Shown: positions 56,026-64,000 of the stretch, one piece after another
How positions within the stretch are numbered: position 1 is the first letter of the stretch
How the letters are laid out: each line of letters opens with the position of its first letter
Assembly: GCF_015864955.1 (NCBI RefSeq)
Contig: NZ_JADYWE010000001.1
Coordinates: forward strand, 1,364,001 to 1,428,000
Source of the DNA: Salinibacterium sp. NK8237
GTDB lineage: Bacteria > Actinomycetota > Actinomycetes > Actinomycetales > Microbacteriaceae
DNA: 64,000 nucleotides
Direction of reading: 5' to 3'
Made by a program: the position numbers and the translations under genes
The notes under the pieces: generated by a model
Databases searched by the model: none
What the model was told of the DNA's origin: nothing
Seen by the model: the letters and a program-made list of their open reading frames with translations, nothing else

Positions 56026-56027
56026 AG

Positions 56028-57578
56028 CTACGAGGCCTTCTTGATTGAGGAGGTCATGCTGCGCATGAGGGATTCAGGGTTTGCGTGCTCCGCCGTCATC
56101 TCGTTCGTGATGGCGCCTTCGAAGATCGTGTAGATGCGGTCGGAGACACCAAGGAGTTCGGGGAGTTCCGACGAGATCATGATGACGCCCTTGCCCGAAG
56201 CCGCGAGGTCTCGGATGATGCCGTAGATCTCAGTCTTAGCGCCGACATCGATACCTCGCGTGGGCTCGTCGAGAATCAACAGATCGGGGTCGGTGAACAT
56301 CCATTTGGCTAAAACCACCTTCTGTTGGTTCCCGCCCGAAAGTTTGTTCACACCCTCGTTCACTGTCGGGGTTTTGATCCGGAGACTCTTGCGATAGCGC
56401 TCAGAGACTATGAACTCCTCGACCTTGTCGACAACGCTGAGCTTTGCGATTTTCGAAAGCTTGGCGGCAGTGACCGAAGTCTTGATGTCGTCAAGAAGGT
56501 TGAGGCCGAGAGCCTTGCGATCCTCACTGACGTAGGCGATTCCATTGTCGATAGCGTCACTCACGCTGCGGTTACGGATCTCCTTGCCATCCTTGAAAAT
56601 CTGGCCGGCGAGGAACGTTCCATAAGAACGGCCAAAGAGGCTCATCGCGAGTTCGGTACGACCGGCGCCCATGAGCCCGGCAAACCCGACAACCTCCCCG
56701 CGTCGCACCGTGAAGCTCGTGTTCTTGACGACCAAGCGGTCGGCTGATTGCGGGTGTTGCACCGTCCAGTTCTTGACTTCGAAGAAGACTTCGCCGATCT
56801 CCGACGTGCGTTTCGGAAACCTATTCTCAAGCACACGGCCAACCATGCCGCGAATGATGCGATCCTCGTCCACTCCGTCGTGAGCCACGTCGAGCGTCTC
56901 GATCGCCCGGCCGTCCCTCAAGATCGTGATGGAATCAGCAACCGCTTCGATCTCGTTGAGCTTGTGCGAGATCATGATGCTTGTGATGCCGCGCCCCTTG
57001 AGTCCGCGCAGCAGATCTAGCAGATGCTGGGAATCGGTCTCGTTCAGGGCAGCAGTCGGTTCGTCCAGAATGAGCAGCTTTACGGACTTGTTGAGCGCCT
57101 TCGCGATTTCTACAAGCTGTTGTTTACCGACGCCGATGTCCTTGACGAGAGTATCGGGGTCGTCATCGAGGCCGACTCGCGCCAGCAACTGAGTTGCGCG
57201 CCGCTTCACTTCGACCCAGTCGATGGCACCCCACTTGGTGGGTTCATTGCCGAGGAAGATGTTCTCGGCGATCGAGAGAAGCGGGATAAGAGCGAGCTCC
57301 TGATGGATGATGACAATTCCGGCATCCTCGCTCTGTCGGATATTGCCGAATCGCACGACGGAGCCCTGATAGAGAATGTCCCCGTCGTAGCTACCGAACG
57401 GGTAGACGCCAGACAGAACCTTCATCAAGGTTGATTTGCCTGCGCCATTTTCTCCACAGATTGCATGGATTTCGCCAACGTGGACTTCGAGCGAAACACC
57501 CTCAAGCGCCTTGACCCCCGGAAATTCCTTGGTGATGGAACGCATCTGGAGGATCGTCGGGGCGTCTTCGGCGCTCAC
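56028..57578 (-). CDS. mmsA: Multiple-monosaccharide ABC transporter ATPase (MmsA/GguA, XylG-like)
   Basis: A 516-residue double ABC ATPase. Module 1: [40 protein letters not shown]. Module 2: [10 protein letters not shown] in place of Walker [27 protein letters not shown]. This matches XylG/GguA. The GTG at 57578 has GAGGTGG upstream. An RpiR-type site lies 76-88 bases upstream. It leads the transporter operon. Confidence 0.92.
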   Translation of the reverse strand: MSAEDAPTILQMRSITKEFPGVKALEGVSLEVHVGEIHAICGENGAGKSTLMKVLSGVYPFGSYDGDILYQGSVVRFGNIRQSEDAGIVIIHQELALIPLLSIAENIFLGNEPTKWGAIDWVEVKRRATQLLARVGLDDDPDTLVKDIGVGKQQLVEIAKALNKSVKLLILDEPTAALNETDSQHLLDLLRGLKGRGITSIMISHKLNEIEAVADSITILRDGRAIETLDVAHDGVDEDRIIRGMVGRVLENRFPKRTSEIGEVFFEVKNWTVQHPQSADRLVVKNTSFTVRRGEVVGFAGLMGAGRTELAMSLFGRSYGTFLAGQIFKDGKEIRNRSVSDAIDNGIAYVSEDRKALGLNLLDDIKTSVTAAKLSKIAKLSVVDKVEEFIVSERYRKSLRIKTPTVNEGVNKLSGGNQQKVVLAKWMFTDPDLLILDEPTRGIDVGAKTEIYGIIRDLAASGKGVIMISSELPELLGVSDRIYTIFEGAITNEMTAEHANPESLMRSMTSSIKKAS

Positions 57579-57653
57579 TTCGCCACCTCACATTGCCCTG
57601 CGAGGCGAAAGCCCTGTTCTACAAATTCCACGATGGCTCCTTTGCCATAGAAA

Positions 57654-57666
57654 GTAGTGGTGTTAC
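57654..57666. promoter_or_regulatory. RpiR-type operator, transporter promoter
   Basis: GTAGT-GGT-GTTAC: one mismatch from the GTAGTNNNACTAC palindrome seen twice more nearby. It sits in the gap before the transporter ATPase. Confidence 0.55.
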
Positions 57667-57691
57667 AAGAAAGTTCAGTTCAGAGGGTGAT

Positions 57692-57952
<261 letters not shown>

Positions 57953-57966
57953 CTACATTAAGAAAA

Positions 57967-57979
57967 GTAGTAAGACTAC
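57967..57979. promoter_or_regulatory. RpiR-type operator before the reductase remnant
   Basis: GTAGT-AAG-ACTAC, a perfect 5-3-5 palindrome, within AAAAGTAGTAAGACTACCTT. It lies 24 bases before the remnant's ATG and just past the regulator's stop. A half site ACTAC is at 57952. Confidence 0.7.
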
Positions 57980-57991
57980 CTTTTGATTCGT

Positions 57992-58855
57992 TTAACTGAG
58001 AGAGCCTCTGAACTGCGCGAGGCCTTCCTTCATGCGGGTGAGGCGATCCATGTGCTTCTGCCCGCGACGAAGCGTGACGGCCGTCGCCAAGATGTCGACG
58101 ACGACGAGTCCAGCCAAACGGCTGACCGTCGGTGTGTAGACATCGGTGTCCTCGATAGTGCGAACGATGATCGGAATTTCGCAATATTCCAGCAACGGGC
58201 TCGCGTTGCCCGAGATGCCAATGACACACGCCCCGTTGGCTTGGGCAAGCGCGGCTACCTGCACGATCGACGACGTTCGGCCCGTGTTGGAGATGGCGAT
58301 GACAACATCGCCCGGCTTACTCATCGCCGCTGCGATGAACTGCTGATGAGGATCGACCGGCGCCGAGGTCGGCATGCCGAACAACGCGAACTTCTGTTCG
58401 GCATCCTGGGCGATGATCGCGGACGCGCCCAGCCCCAGCAATTTTAGGGACGTACCGGCCACAATCGCATCGACAGCCCTAGCAATCTGGACAGGATCAA
58501 GATGTCTCCGCGCGCGATCAAGGCTGCTAATCGTGTGATCAAACACTTTGGTGGAAATCTGCTCGAGAGTATCGTCGCGACCAATTGTCGAGAGGGTTGC
58601 CGGGATGCCAAGGGCCAGCGTCTGCGCAAGCGACATTTTGAATTGTTGGAATCCCCCGAACCCCAAACTCGTGCAGAACCTCATCACAGTGGGTTCGCTC
58701 ACCCCAGCGGAACTTGCCACACTCGCCATCGTGGCGTTCATGACAAAGTTGGGATCGTCAGCGACTAGCTCGGCAACCTTGCGCTCTGACTTGCGCATGC
58801 CGGCCATGGCCTCGCTGAGGCGTTCCAACAGTGACGCTGATTGGTTGTGATCCAT
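57992..58855 (-). CDS. RpiR/MurR-family transcriptional regulator
   Basis: A 287-residue regulator. The N-terminal HTH_6 domain has LSEAMAGMRKSERKVAELV and TMASVASSAGVSEPTVMRFCTSLG; the C-terminal SIS domain (about 125-265) has GLGASAIIAQDAEQKF and VVIAISNTGRTSSIV, which binds a sugar phosphate. Genes on both sides concern sugar uptake and hexose-phosphate isomerisation, so its effector is probably a hexose or related phosphate. Three matching palindromes nearby define a local regulon. Confidence 0.92.
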   Translation of the reverse strand: MDHNQSASLLERLSEAMAGMRKSERKVAELVADDPNFVMNATMASVASSAGVSEPTVMRFCTSLGFGGFQQFKMSLAQTLALGIPATLSTIGRDDTLEQISTKVFDHTISSLDRARRHLDPVQIARAVDAIVAGTSLKLLGLGASAIIAQDAEQKFALFGMPTSAPVDPHQQFIAAAMSKPGDVVIAISNTGRTSSIVQVAALAQANGACVIGISGNASPLLEYCEIPIIVRTIEDTDVYTPTVSRLAGLVVVDILATAVTLRRGQKHMDRLTRMKEGLAQFRGSLS

Positions 58856-59106
58856 ACGCTCTCGCTAACTTCGCCTGAGGGCTAAACCCTCAGCATATCG
58901 AGCATGATGCTCACAGCATGTTGCATCGCGCGTTGCTGAGCACGCTGGAACTAGGCGCGTAGAACGTTGGCCGAGGCGTCGGGGTGAGGGTTTCGGCAGT
59001 GATAGTGGTGTTCACGCTCCTGCTTTCTCGGTCGAGCTGGTCGTGTGAGACACGTCGCTAGCTGCTTGTCGTGACTAGCGAGGAGCACGGTGACCTCAGG
59101 AATGCT

Positions 59107-59733
59107 TCAGGAGCGCAAATCGGTCTCGTCGTAGCCGGTGTGCTTCGGGTTTTCCACAGCTCGCCATCCTTGCTCCGACTCATCCGCAACAATCAGTTGT
59201 TTCATTCCGCCGGCGCGCGAGATTACAGCGTAATTTTGTCCGGCGTCGGCGGCATAGCTGAACAGCGTGATGAAGGGTTCGTCGCCGACATTGACGCTCC
59301 GGTGCAGCCATCCGCCAGGGACATTGACTGCTTGGCCAGGCGTGAGTTCGATCGCTTTGCTTTGTCCGTCGAGGGTGTCGAGCAGCATGACACCCCGCCC
59401 GGACAGACAGTAGTAGAGCTCTGCCCTGTTTGCCTTCGCGTGCAAGTGTCCGCGCGTTATCGAGAACTCGTCGCCATAGCGTCCGGGGAGGAGCTTGCTC
59501 GTTCCGACAATCAACGCCCCAGGCCCATCTTGATACTTGTGCTCATCCACCGAGTAAACGAGAAGGTCAGCGCCGAGGGCATCGACTTGAGCAACCCACG
59601 ATTCGTTGTCGGCGTAGACGTCTTGCATGTCGCCGAGGTGCTTTTCGTAGCGCCTTGTTGCCCCGACGATCGCACCAGTTGGAAAAATCTCCAGCAGAAC
59701 CGGCTGATCGACAGCGATGTCGGAACCTGTCAT
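59107..59733 (-). CDS. pgiA: Cupin-type glucose-6-phosphate isomerase
   Basis: A 208-residue cupin of the archaeal/cupin PGI family (interconverts glucose 6-phosphate and fructose 6-phosphate with a bound metal). TRGHLHAKANRAELYYCLSG holds the His-x-His and Glu ligands, and VPGGWLHRSVNVG the last His. AAGGGAG precedes the ATG. A GTAGTNNNACTAC site lies 14 bases before the start, so it belongs to the RpiR regulon. The bacterium probably also has a normal Pgi. Confidence 0.88.
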   Translation of the reverse strand: MTGSDIAVDQPVLLEIFPTGAIVGATRRYEKHLGDMQDVYADNESWVAQVDALGADLLVYSVDEHKYQDGPGALIVGTSKLLPGRYGDEFSITRGHLHAKANRAELYYCLSGRGVMLLDTLDGQSKAIELTPGQAVNVPGGWLHRSVNVGDEPFITLFSYAADAGQNYAVISRAGGMKQLIVADESEQGWRAVENPKHTGYDETDLRS

Positions 59734-59746
59734 CGTTACTCCCTTT

Positions 59747-59759
59747 GTAGTAAAACTAC
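59747..59759. promoter_or_regulatory. RpiR-type operator before the cupin isomerase
   Basis: GTAGT-AAA-ACTAC, a perfect 5-3-5 palindrome 14 bases upstream of the ATG at 59733; it would overlap the promoter. Confidence 0.7.
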
Positions 59760-59899
59760 CGTAGCATCACATTTCGATGAAAGCGCCGTCAAAATTTCGG
59801 CGATATTTACTTTCCAACGCGCCGATTATCGCGATCCGTGTAGTGCCGCTAGTGAAGCGTTGGGAGTCTTGATCATTTTGCAGCCGAACCGCTGCCGCC

Positions 59900-60634
59900 T
59901 TAGGGCGCATCCGCGACTGTGCGAAACAGGATCGTGTTGTCTTGCGTAAGGCTCGTTCCCCAAATGAGTTCTGCTGAGGAATCCCAGGAGACCTCGTCGT
60001 AGCCATCCTTGGGGCTGACCTCGGCTGCGCTGAAAACACCCGCGGAGGTCCAGGAGCTGGAATCGAAGTCAGTCGCGAACCAGTCGTCCGCGACATCCGT
60101 CACCTCAAAGGTGCACGCAGTGTCAGGGTCAGCGGCGTTCTCGCAGCTGGTGTCGAGCGGTGCGCGTTGAATGACGAGCGACTCCCACGAACCGTCGGTC
60201 GCCGCCACAACGCTGCCAGAGGCATCCGTCACTTGGGCAATCAGGCCACCGTCGCCCATCTGCTGATTGGCGAGACCGATGTACTCGATACCGGAGTCCG
60301 TCTCCTTGAAGTCTTTCGCCTCAATCGCGATCGTCAACGGATAGCTTGCCGTGAACGTGAACGTCTCCTTGTTGAAGGACCGCTCGGTAGTGATCGGAAC
60401 CGAGTCTTCGCCAACGAGCTCACCATTCACATACATCTCAAACCAGTTATCGGCCCAGACATCGGCGGTGAACTCTTGCAGCTCTGCGGTGGCTTCGGAG
60501 GCTTCAGCCGTTTCTGTTGTTGCCGAAGGAGTGATTTCGGCGGCGGGCACCTCACCGCTTGCACACGCAGAGAGCGCAAGAACGCAGGCTGCGAAGGTAG
60601 CGGCGATGGTGAGCGAACGAGAAGTGTTGCGCAT
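59900..60634 (-). CDS. Secreted lipoprotein of unknown function
   Basis: A 244-residue exported lipoprotein (lipobox LSAC, Cys24). A Thr/Glu/Ala-rich stretch to about 55 is followed by a beta-rich domain with DNWFEMYVNGELVGED and a C-terminal DWFATDFDSSSWTSAGVF...WGTSLTQDNTILFRT pattern seen in carbohydrate-binding-like lectin folds; two Cys (DTSCEN, DTACTF) may pair. The function is unknown. ATG 60634 is taken over TTG 60646. Confidence 0.7.
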   Translation of the reverse strand: MRNTSRSLTIAATFAACVLALSACASGEVPAAEITPSATTETAEASEATAELQEFTADVWADNWFEMYVNGELVGEDSVPITTERSFNKETFTFTASYPLTIAIEAKDFKETDSGIEYIGLANQQMGDGGLIAQVTDASGSVVAATDGSWESLVIQRAPLDTSCENAADPDTACTFEVTDVADDWFATDFDSSSWTSAGVFSAAEVSPKDGYDEVSWDSSAELIWGTSLTQDNTILFRTVADAP

Positions 60635-60785
60635 GACGACATCCAAACATCGGAGGGTGGATCTTCGACGCTATGAGGGTTGTCTATGGACGGGCTGAAT
60701 CGCCGAGCGCCAACCGGTGCGGCACCCTGCCTTGCGCCCGACACGCAAGACAGAGCACCCGTTGCCAGCGAGCGAGACTCCGTGA

Positions 60786-61439
60786 CTAGTTCTCTGCCCG
60801 ACGGCCGTAGTGGGGAGTTGTGAATGCGCGATCCCACGGCGCACCAGGAGCCATCAGCTCTCGCCACGGAGCAACCTCGACATACAAGACCCTCATCGCA
60901 TCAAGCGCGTTGTAATGCAGCGACTCTCCGTCGGTCGAAACCGCATCCTCGGGCACGGCGATTTCGAAGTTTTTCATCATGCCCGTGCGCGAAGTTGTTT
61001 CGATACAGACGTTAGTTTGCAAGCCCGCGACCACAAGGCGACGAACATCCAGATTGCGCAAAATTGTGTCGAGGTCAGTCTGGAAGAAGGCATCCCAGCG
61101 GTGCTTCTCAATAACAATGTCTCCGGGCTGCGGCGCGACGACATCGAGAATTTGTGAAGACCAATCGCTGGGGTCGAACCCGGGGCCCTCTTCGGCATCC
61201 GCGAGCTTCGCCTGGAGACGGCGGATGCTGGGAGTTGTGTCCGCTCCATCGGCACGGCTCACTTGGCGCGTGTAAATGATCGGGATGCCCTTCGATCGCG
61301 CATCAGCGAGCAACGCTGCACACTCGGCAACTACCGCATCAAAGTTCCAGATCGGAGGCCACCCGTAGGCATCGCGCCGATCTTGCTCTAGGTACATGTT
61401 TTGCATGTCAATCATCACAACAGCTGTTCGGTCGCTCAC
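60786..61439 (-). CDS. Isochorismatase-family cysteine hydrolase
   Basis: A 217-residue hydrolase with the complete catalytic triad: Asp in VVMIDMQNMY, Lys in IEKHRWDAFF and Cys in LQTNVCIETT. Family members cleave amides such as ureidoacrylate, biuret or N-carbamoyl compounds. The substrate cannot be read here. The GTG at 61439 is the likely start. It is divergent from the MFS gene with a palindrome in between, so both may answer to one regulator. Confidence 0.88.
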   Translation of the reverse strand: MSDRTAVVMIDMQNMYLEQDRRDAYGWPPIWNFDAVVAECAALLADARSKGIPIIYTRQVSRADGADTTPSIRRLQAKLADAEEGPGFDPSDWSSQILDVVAPQPGDIVIEKHRWDAFFQTDLDTILRNLDVRRLVVAGLQTNVCIETTSRTGMMKNFEIAVPEDAVSTDGESLHYNALDAMRVLYVEVAPWRELMAPGAPWDRAFTTPHYGRRAEN

Positions 61440-61485
61440 AGTGGCTCTCGCTCTCTACTCATCTTTAGTGTGGAAACGTACTCCA

Positions 61486-61502
61486 ATACTGTTGTACAGT
61501 AT
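61486..61502. promoter_or_regulatory. Palindromic operator between isochorismatase and MFS genes
   Basis: ATACTGT-TGT-ACAGTAT, a perfect 7-3-7 palindrome like those bound by TetR-family repressors, in the 142-base divergent gap. No regulator gene is adjacent in the window. Confidence 0.7.
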
Positions 61503-61581
61503 CGGTGTTTCCTTTGTGTTTCCGCCTGCACTCGATTTCACTCCTATCGGACATCGATGCTGCCACCAACGAAAGGCTCTC

Positions 61582-63078
61582 GTGACCGCTGGCAACCCCG
61601 CCGCCACCCAGCTGCGCGCTCCGCATCGTTGGGCTACATTCGCGGTCCTCGCCGCGACAGCGGCCCTCACTATCCTCGATGTGTCAAAAGTCGGGGTCGC
61701 GCTGCCCGCAATTCAAGAGTCGACCGGCGGTTCGGGCTCCACTATTCAAGTCATGGTGGTGGGCTACACGCTCGCATATGCTGTGCTGTTGTTGCCCGCC
61801 GGAAGAGTTGGTGACGTTCTTCCGCGCAAAGCGATATTCCTCGTCGGTGGATTCATGTTCCTCGGCGCTAGCGTTATTTGCGCGCTTGCTCCCGATATCG
61901 CGTGGCTGATAGGTGGGCGCCTGTTTCAAGGAGCAGGAGCGGGCATCCTGATGCCGCAGGTGCTCGGGCTTATTCAACGAATCTTTCCGCCGGAAGAGCG
62001 CTCGCGCCCATTAGCGGCGTTAGCAGCAACGATCGCGGCTACCGCGCTATTCGGTCCCGTTATCGCGGGCGTCATCATGGAACTCGTTGGCGGCCCTGAG
62101 GCTTGGCGAGCGCTGTTCTGGCTCAATGTGGTCATCGGAATCATCGTGCTGCCGATTGCGATCTTTGTAATCCGGGAACCACAAGGCGAGAAACGTCGGG
62201 GATTCGACGCTGTGGGAGTCATGCTCTTGACCCCAGCCGTCATTCTGCTCGCTGGGCCCCTGAGCACCGTGTCTACCGACTCGCCCGCATCGTGGCTGAC
62301 GCTAGCGCTGACCCTCCTCGGAGCAGTCTTCGCGATCGCGTTTGTGCTCTATGAGCGGTACCGAGCCCGCAAAGGACGTCAAGCGCTCGTGGACCCCCTA
62401 CTCTTCGGCTTCCGCCATCTCACGGTGGGAGTAATCATCGCGGGATTCATGCACGCCGCAGCCACGGCGGGCACTCTCATCATCACGATCGGCCTCCAGC
62501 AAGAAGCCGGCCAGACGGCACTTCAGACGGCACTCTGGATGCTCCCTGCTGCGATCGCGACCATCATAGGTTCGTGGATTGCTGGCAGACTCCCCCAACG
62601 CTCCACCTATCGCCTCATCGCGATCGGGACGGGGATGGGAGCCCTCTCGCTCGCGGGAATCGCGATCGCCTTTGGTGTCGCTCCCGTCACAGCGCTGCCG
62701 TGGATCGTCAGCGCCATCTTGGTCACCAACTCGTTTGGCAATGCCCTTGCCGGCCCAGCAAACCAGGCACGGACACTGGTAGAAGTCCCCGATTACCGAG
62801 CAAGCGTCGCCGGATCATTGATTCAGTTCTCTCAACGCTTTGGCTCCGCACTTGGTATCGCCTTCGCCCTCATCCTCTACTACGGCTATGAGAACGTTTC
62901 CACGCTAGCGGGCCAACCGACACTGGGCCCAACGCTCGCGATCGCTCTCACCTCGGTCTTCCTGCTCATCGCGGCGATCCTTGCACTCATGGATCGCGCA
63001 CGCAGCCGCAGAGCGGCACCAGCGACGGACCCTGAGCTTCGCGAGTCGACCGCGGTGCCCGTGGTCGCACCCAGCTAG
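61582..63078 (+). CDS. MFS drug/metabolite exporter, DHA2 (14-helix) family
   Basis: A 498-residue transporter with about 14 helices. The first loops hold LDVSKVGVALPAIQ and the motif A-like GRVGDVLPRK; motif C-like GPVIAGVIMELVG is present. DHA2 exporters use proton gradient to expel drugs, dyes or metabolites. The GTG at 61582 has GAAAGG eight bases upstream; the in-frame extension to 61396 runs into the neighbour. The substrate is unknown. Confidence 0.9.
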   Translation: MTAGNPAATQLRAPHRWATFAVLAATAALTILDVSKVGVALPAIQESTGGSGSTIQVMVVGYTLAYAVLLLPAGRVGDVLPRKAIFLVGGFMFLGASVICALAPDIAWLIGGRLFQGAGAGILMPQVLGLIQRIFPPEERSRPLAALAATIAATALFGPVIAGVIMELVGGPEAWRALFWLNVVIGIIVLPIAIFVIREPQGEKRRGFDAVGVMLLTPAVILLAGPLSTVSTDSPASWLTLALTLLGAVFAIAFVLYERYRARKGRQALVDPLLFGFRHLTVGVIIAGFMHAAATAGTLIITIGLQQEAGQTALQTALWMLPAAIATIIGSWIAGRLPQRSTYRLIAIGTGMGALSLAGIAIAFGVAPVTALPWIVSAILVTNSFGNALAGPANQARTLVEVPDYRASVAGSLIQFSQRFGSALGIAFALILYYGYENVSTLAGQPTLGPTLAIALTSVFLLIAAILALMDRARSRRAAPATDPELRESTAVPVVAPS

Positions 63079-63382
63079 CCAATGAACGAGACCAGACTTC
63101 GGGATGCCCGGCGCGCTGAGGTCGCTGCGACTCACGGCGCTCAGCACGCGGGAGGGGCTGCGCGCACACACTGAGTGGTGAAGTAGGCAACCCAGCGAAG
63201 CATGGATCGCCGGCCGCAGCCGCAAGCCGCATCCGACTCCAGCGCGTGCTAAAACTCCATCTGCGAAACGGGGCGCTGCGCACGGAGGTCCGCTGCCCCG
63301 CAGAACAGAATGTGCAGCCTCGCGGGCGCGCGAAAGACCGGCCCCGCTGTTAAGCGGGACCGGTCCTCGTTGAGCTAGACCG
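63079..63382. other. Intergenic region between the MFS gene and the peptide-binding gene
   Basis: A 304-base gap between convergent genes. It holds the hairpin at 63336-63365. I see no convincing gene, RNA or repeat in the rest. Confidence 0.6.
63336..63365. terminator. Hairpin after the peptide-binding protein gene
   Basis: GACCGGCCCCGCT pairs with AGCGGGACCGGTC (12 of 13 positions) over a 4-base loop, 17 bases past the stop of the minus-strand gene. Confidence 0.8.
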
Positions 63383-64000
63383 CTAGCCGGCCATCGATAC
63401 GTTGGTGAATTCGATCCACCAGCTCTTAGGCTGCTCGTAGCCCTCGACGTCGGCGGACATTGCGCGCGGTGCGGTGTCGTTAGCAACGAACAGCCACGCG
63501 GCGTCCTCGGTGACGAGATGCCCGACCTCTGTCAGAAGCGCACCACGCTCTTCTTCGTCGGTCGTCACGATCGCCTGCGCGTAGAGCGCATCGGCTTCTT
63601 CATTGCAGTAGCTAAAGAAGTTGCCGTCGCAGCCGAACCAGAAGCCGTTCCAGCTCGAGGGCTGTTCGAGGCTAAACGCCTGGTTTGCCGCGTTCCAACC
63701 AGTGTCACCCTCACCCAACTGACCGTACATTCCCGAGAAGTCAACCGGGTCAAGTGTGACCCGAATATCTACCTCGGCCAGCTGCGCCTGCAGTGCTTCA
63801 TTCATCGACTTAGCCTGCATCGAACCAGAGCCAGCCGTGATGTAGCCCACCGTGATGTCAACACCATCGGCGTACCCTGCTTCAGCCAGAAGTTCGCTCG
63901 CTAGCTCAGGGTCGTAGCCGTAGATGTCGTCAGCTTCGTCGTAGTAGAGGCTCGCCGGAGCGAACATCTGATACGCAGGCGAAGCTGTGTCGTGCAGCAA
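63383..64000 (-). CDS. Peptide ABC transporter substrate-binding protein, C-terminal part
   Basis: The 205 visible codons are the C-terminal part of a family 5 binding protein: YGYDPELASELLAEAGYADG is the conserved linker helix, followed by the domain-I closing strands (LDPVDFSGMYGQLG, SSWNGFWFGCDGNF). The frame runs off the window end, so start and signal peptide are not seen. It differs from the binding protein at 19869, so the organism has at least two such systems. Confidence 0.88.
   Translation of the reverse strand: MLHDTASPAYQMFAPASLYYDEADDIYGYDPELASELLAEAGYADGVDITVGYITAGSGSMQAKSMNEALQAQLAEVDIRVTLDPVDFSGMYGQLGEGDTGWNAANQAFSLEQPSSWNGFWFGCDGNFFSYCNEEADALYAQAIVTTDEEERGALLTEVGHLVTEDAAWLFVANDTAPRAMSADVEGYEQPKSWWIEFTNVSMAG

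Overview
The window reads as a stretch of chromosome from a high-G+C actinobacterium, most likely Microbacteriaceae. The evidence is an actinobacterial-type tilS-hpt-ftsH-folEPBK-DUF3180-DUF2520-panC-lysS cluster, ClpC, an SseB-like protein, DUF2510 and DUF2975 proteins, frequent GTG starts, and many genes whose start codon lies six bases after a TANNNT -10 box (leaderless mRNAs). No phage, transposase, integrase or CRISPR array was seen.

Layout. 1-4740 (minus): ribose uptake operon rbsK-rbsC-rbsB-rbsA-rbsD, cut by the window start. 4963-5052: tRNA-Ser(CGA). 5089-5643: small membrane protein. 5721-5822: six 17-bp tandem repeats. 5845-8209: a persulfide-stress operon (CoA-disulfide/persulfide reductase with rhodanese domain, a free rhodanese, a CstR-like repressor) behind a CsoR/CstR-type operator. 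8241-9596: radA. 9690-12606: DUF2510 membrane protein, SseB-like protein, membrane-anchored protein, ArgA-like acetyltransferase. 12784-15261: clpC. 15429-18668: two paralogous lipoproteins flanking a DUF2975 membrane protein and its HTH partner.

18792-26220: LysR regulator read in frame into a peptide-binding lipoprotein, two DppB/DppC permeases, a double ATPase, and a peptidase C39-like protein. 26345-35031: a galactoside operon (GH42 beta-galactosidase, two permeases, binding protein, GH36 alpha-galactosidase) facing its LacI regulator across three operator-like sites. 35125-49327 (minus): lysS, panC, two PH-domain proteins, the folate genes, ftsH, a serine hydrolase, hpt and tilS. 49376: ppa. 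49969-52736: two tandem M23 peptidases. 52929-53253: tRNA-Glu, tRNA-Asp, tRNA-Phe.

53534-59733: a multiple-monosaccharide ABC transporter, a deleted aldo/keto reductase remnant, an RpiR regulator and a cupin-type phosphoglucose isomerase, tied together by three GTAGTNNNACTAC-like sites. 59900-64000: a lipoprotein, an isochorismatase-like hydrolase divergent from a 14-helix MFS exporter with a shared palindrome, and a second peptide-binding protein cut by the window end.

Physiologically the window describes a saprophyte with inducible uptake of ribose, galactosides, another monosaccharide and peptides, plus sulfide/persulfide detoxification, next to a conserved housekeeping block for folate, pantothenate, tRNA and proteolysis.
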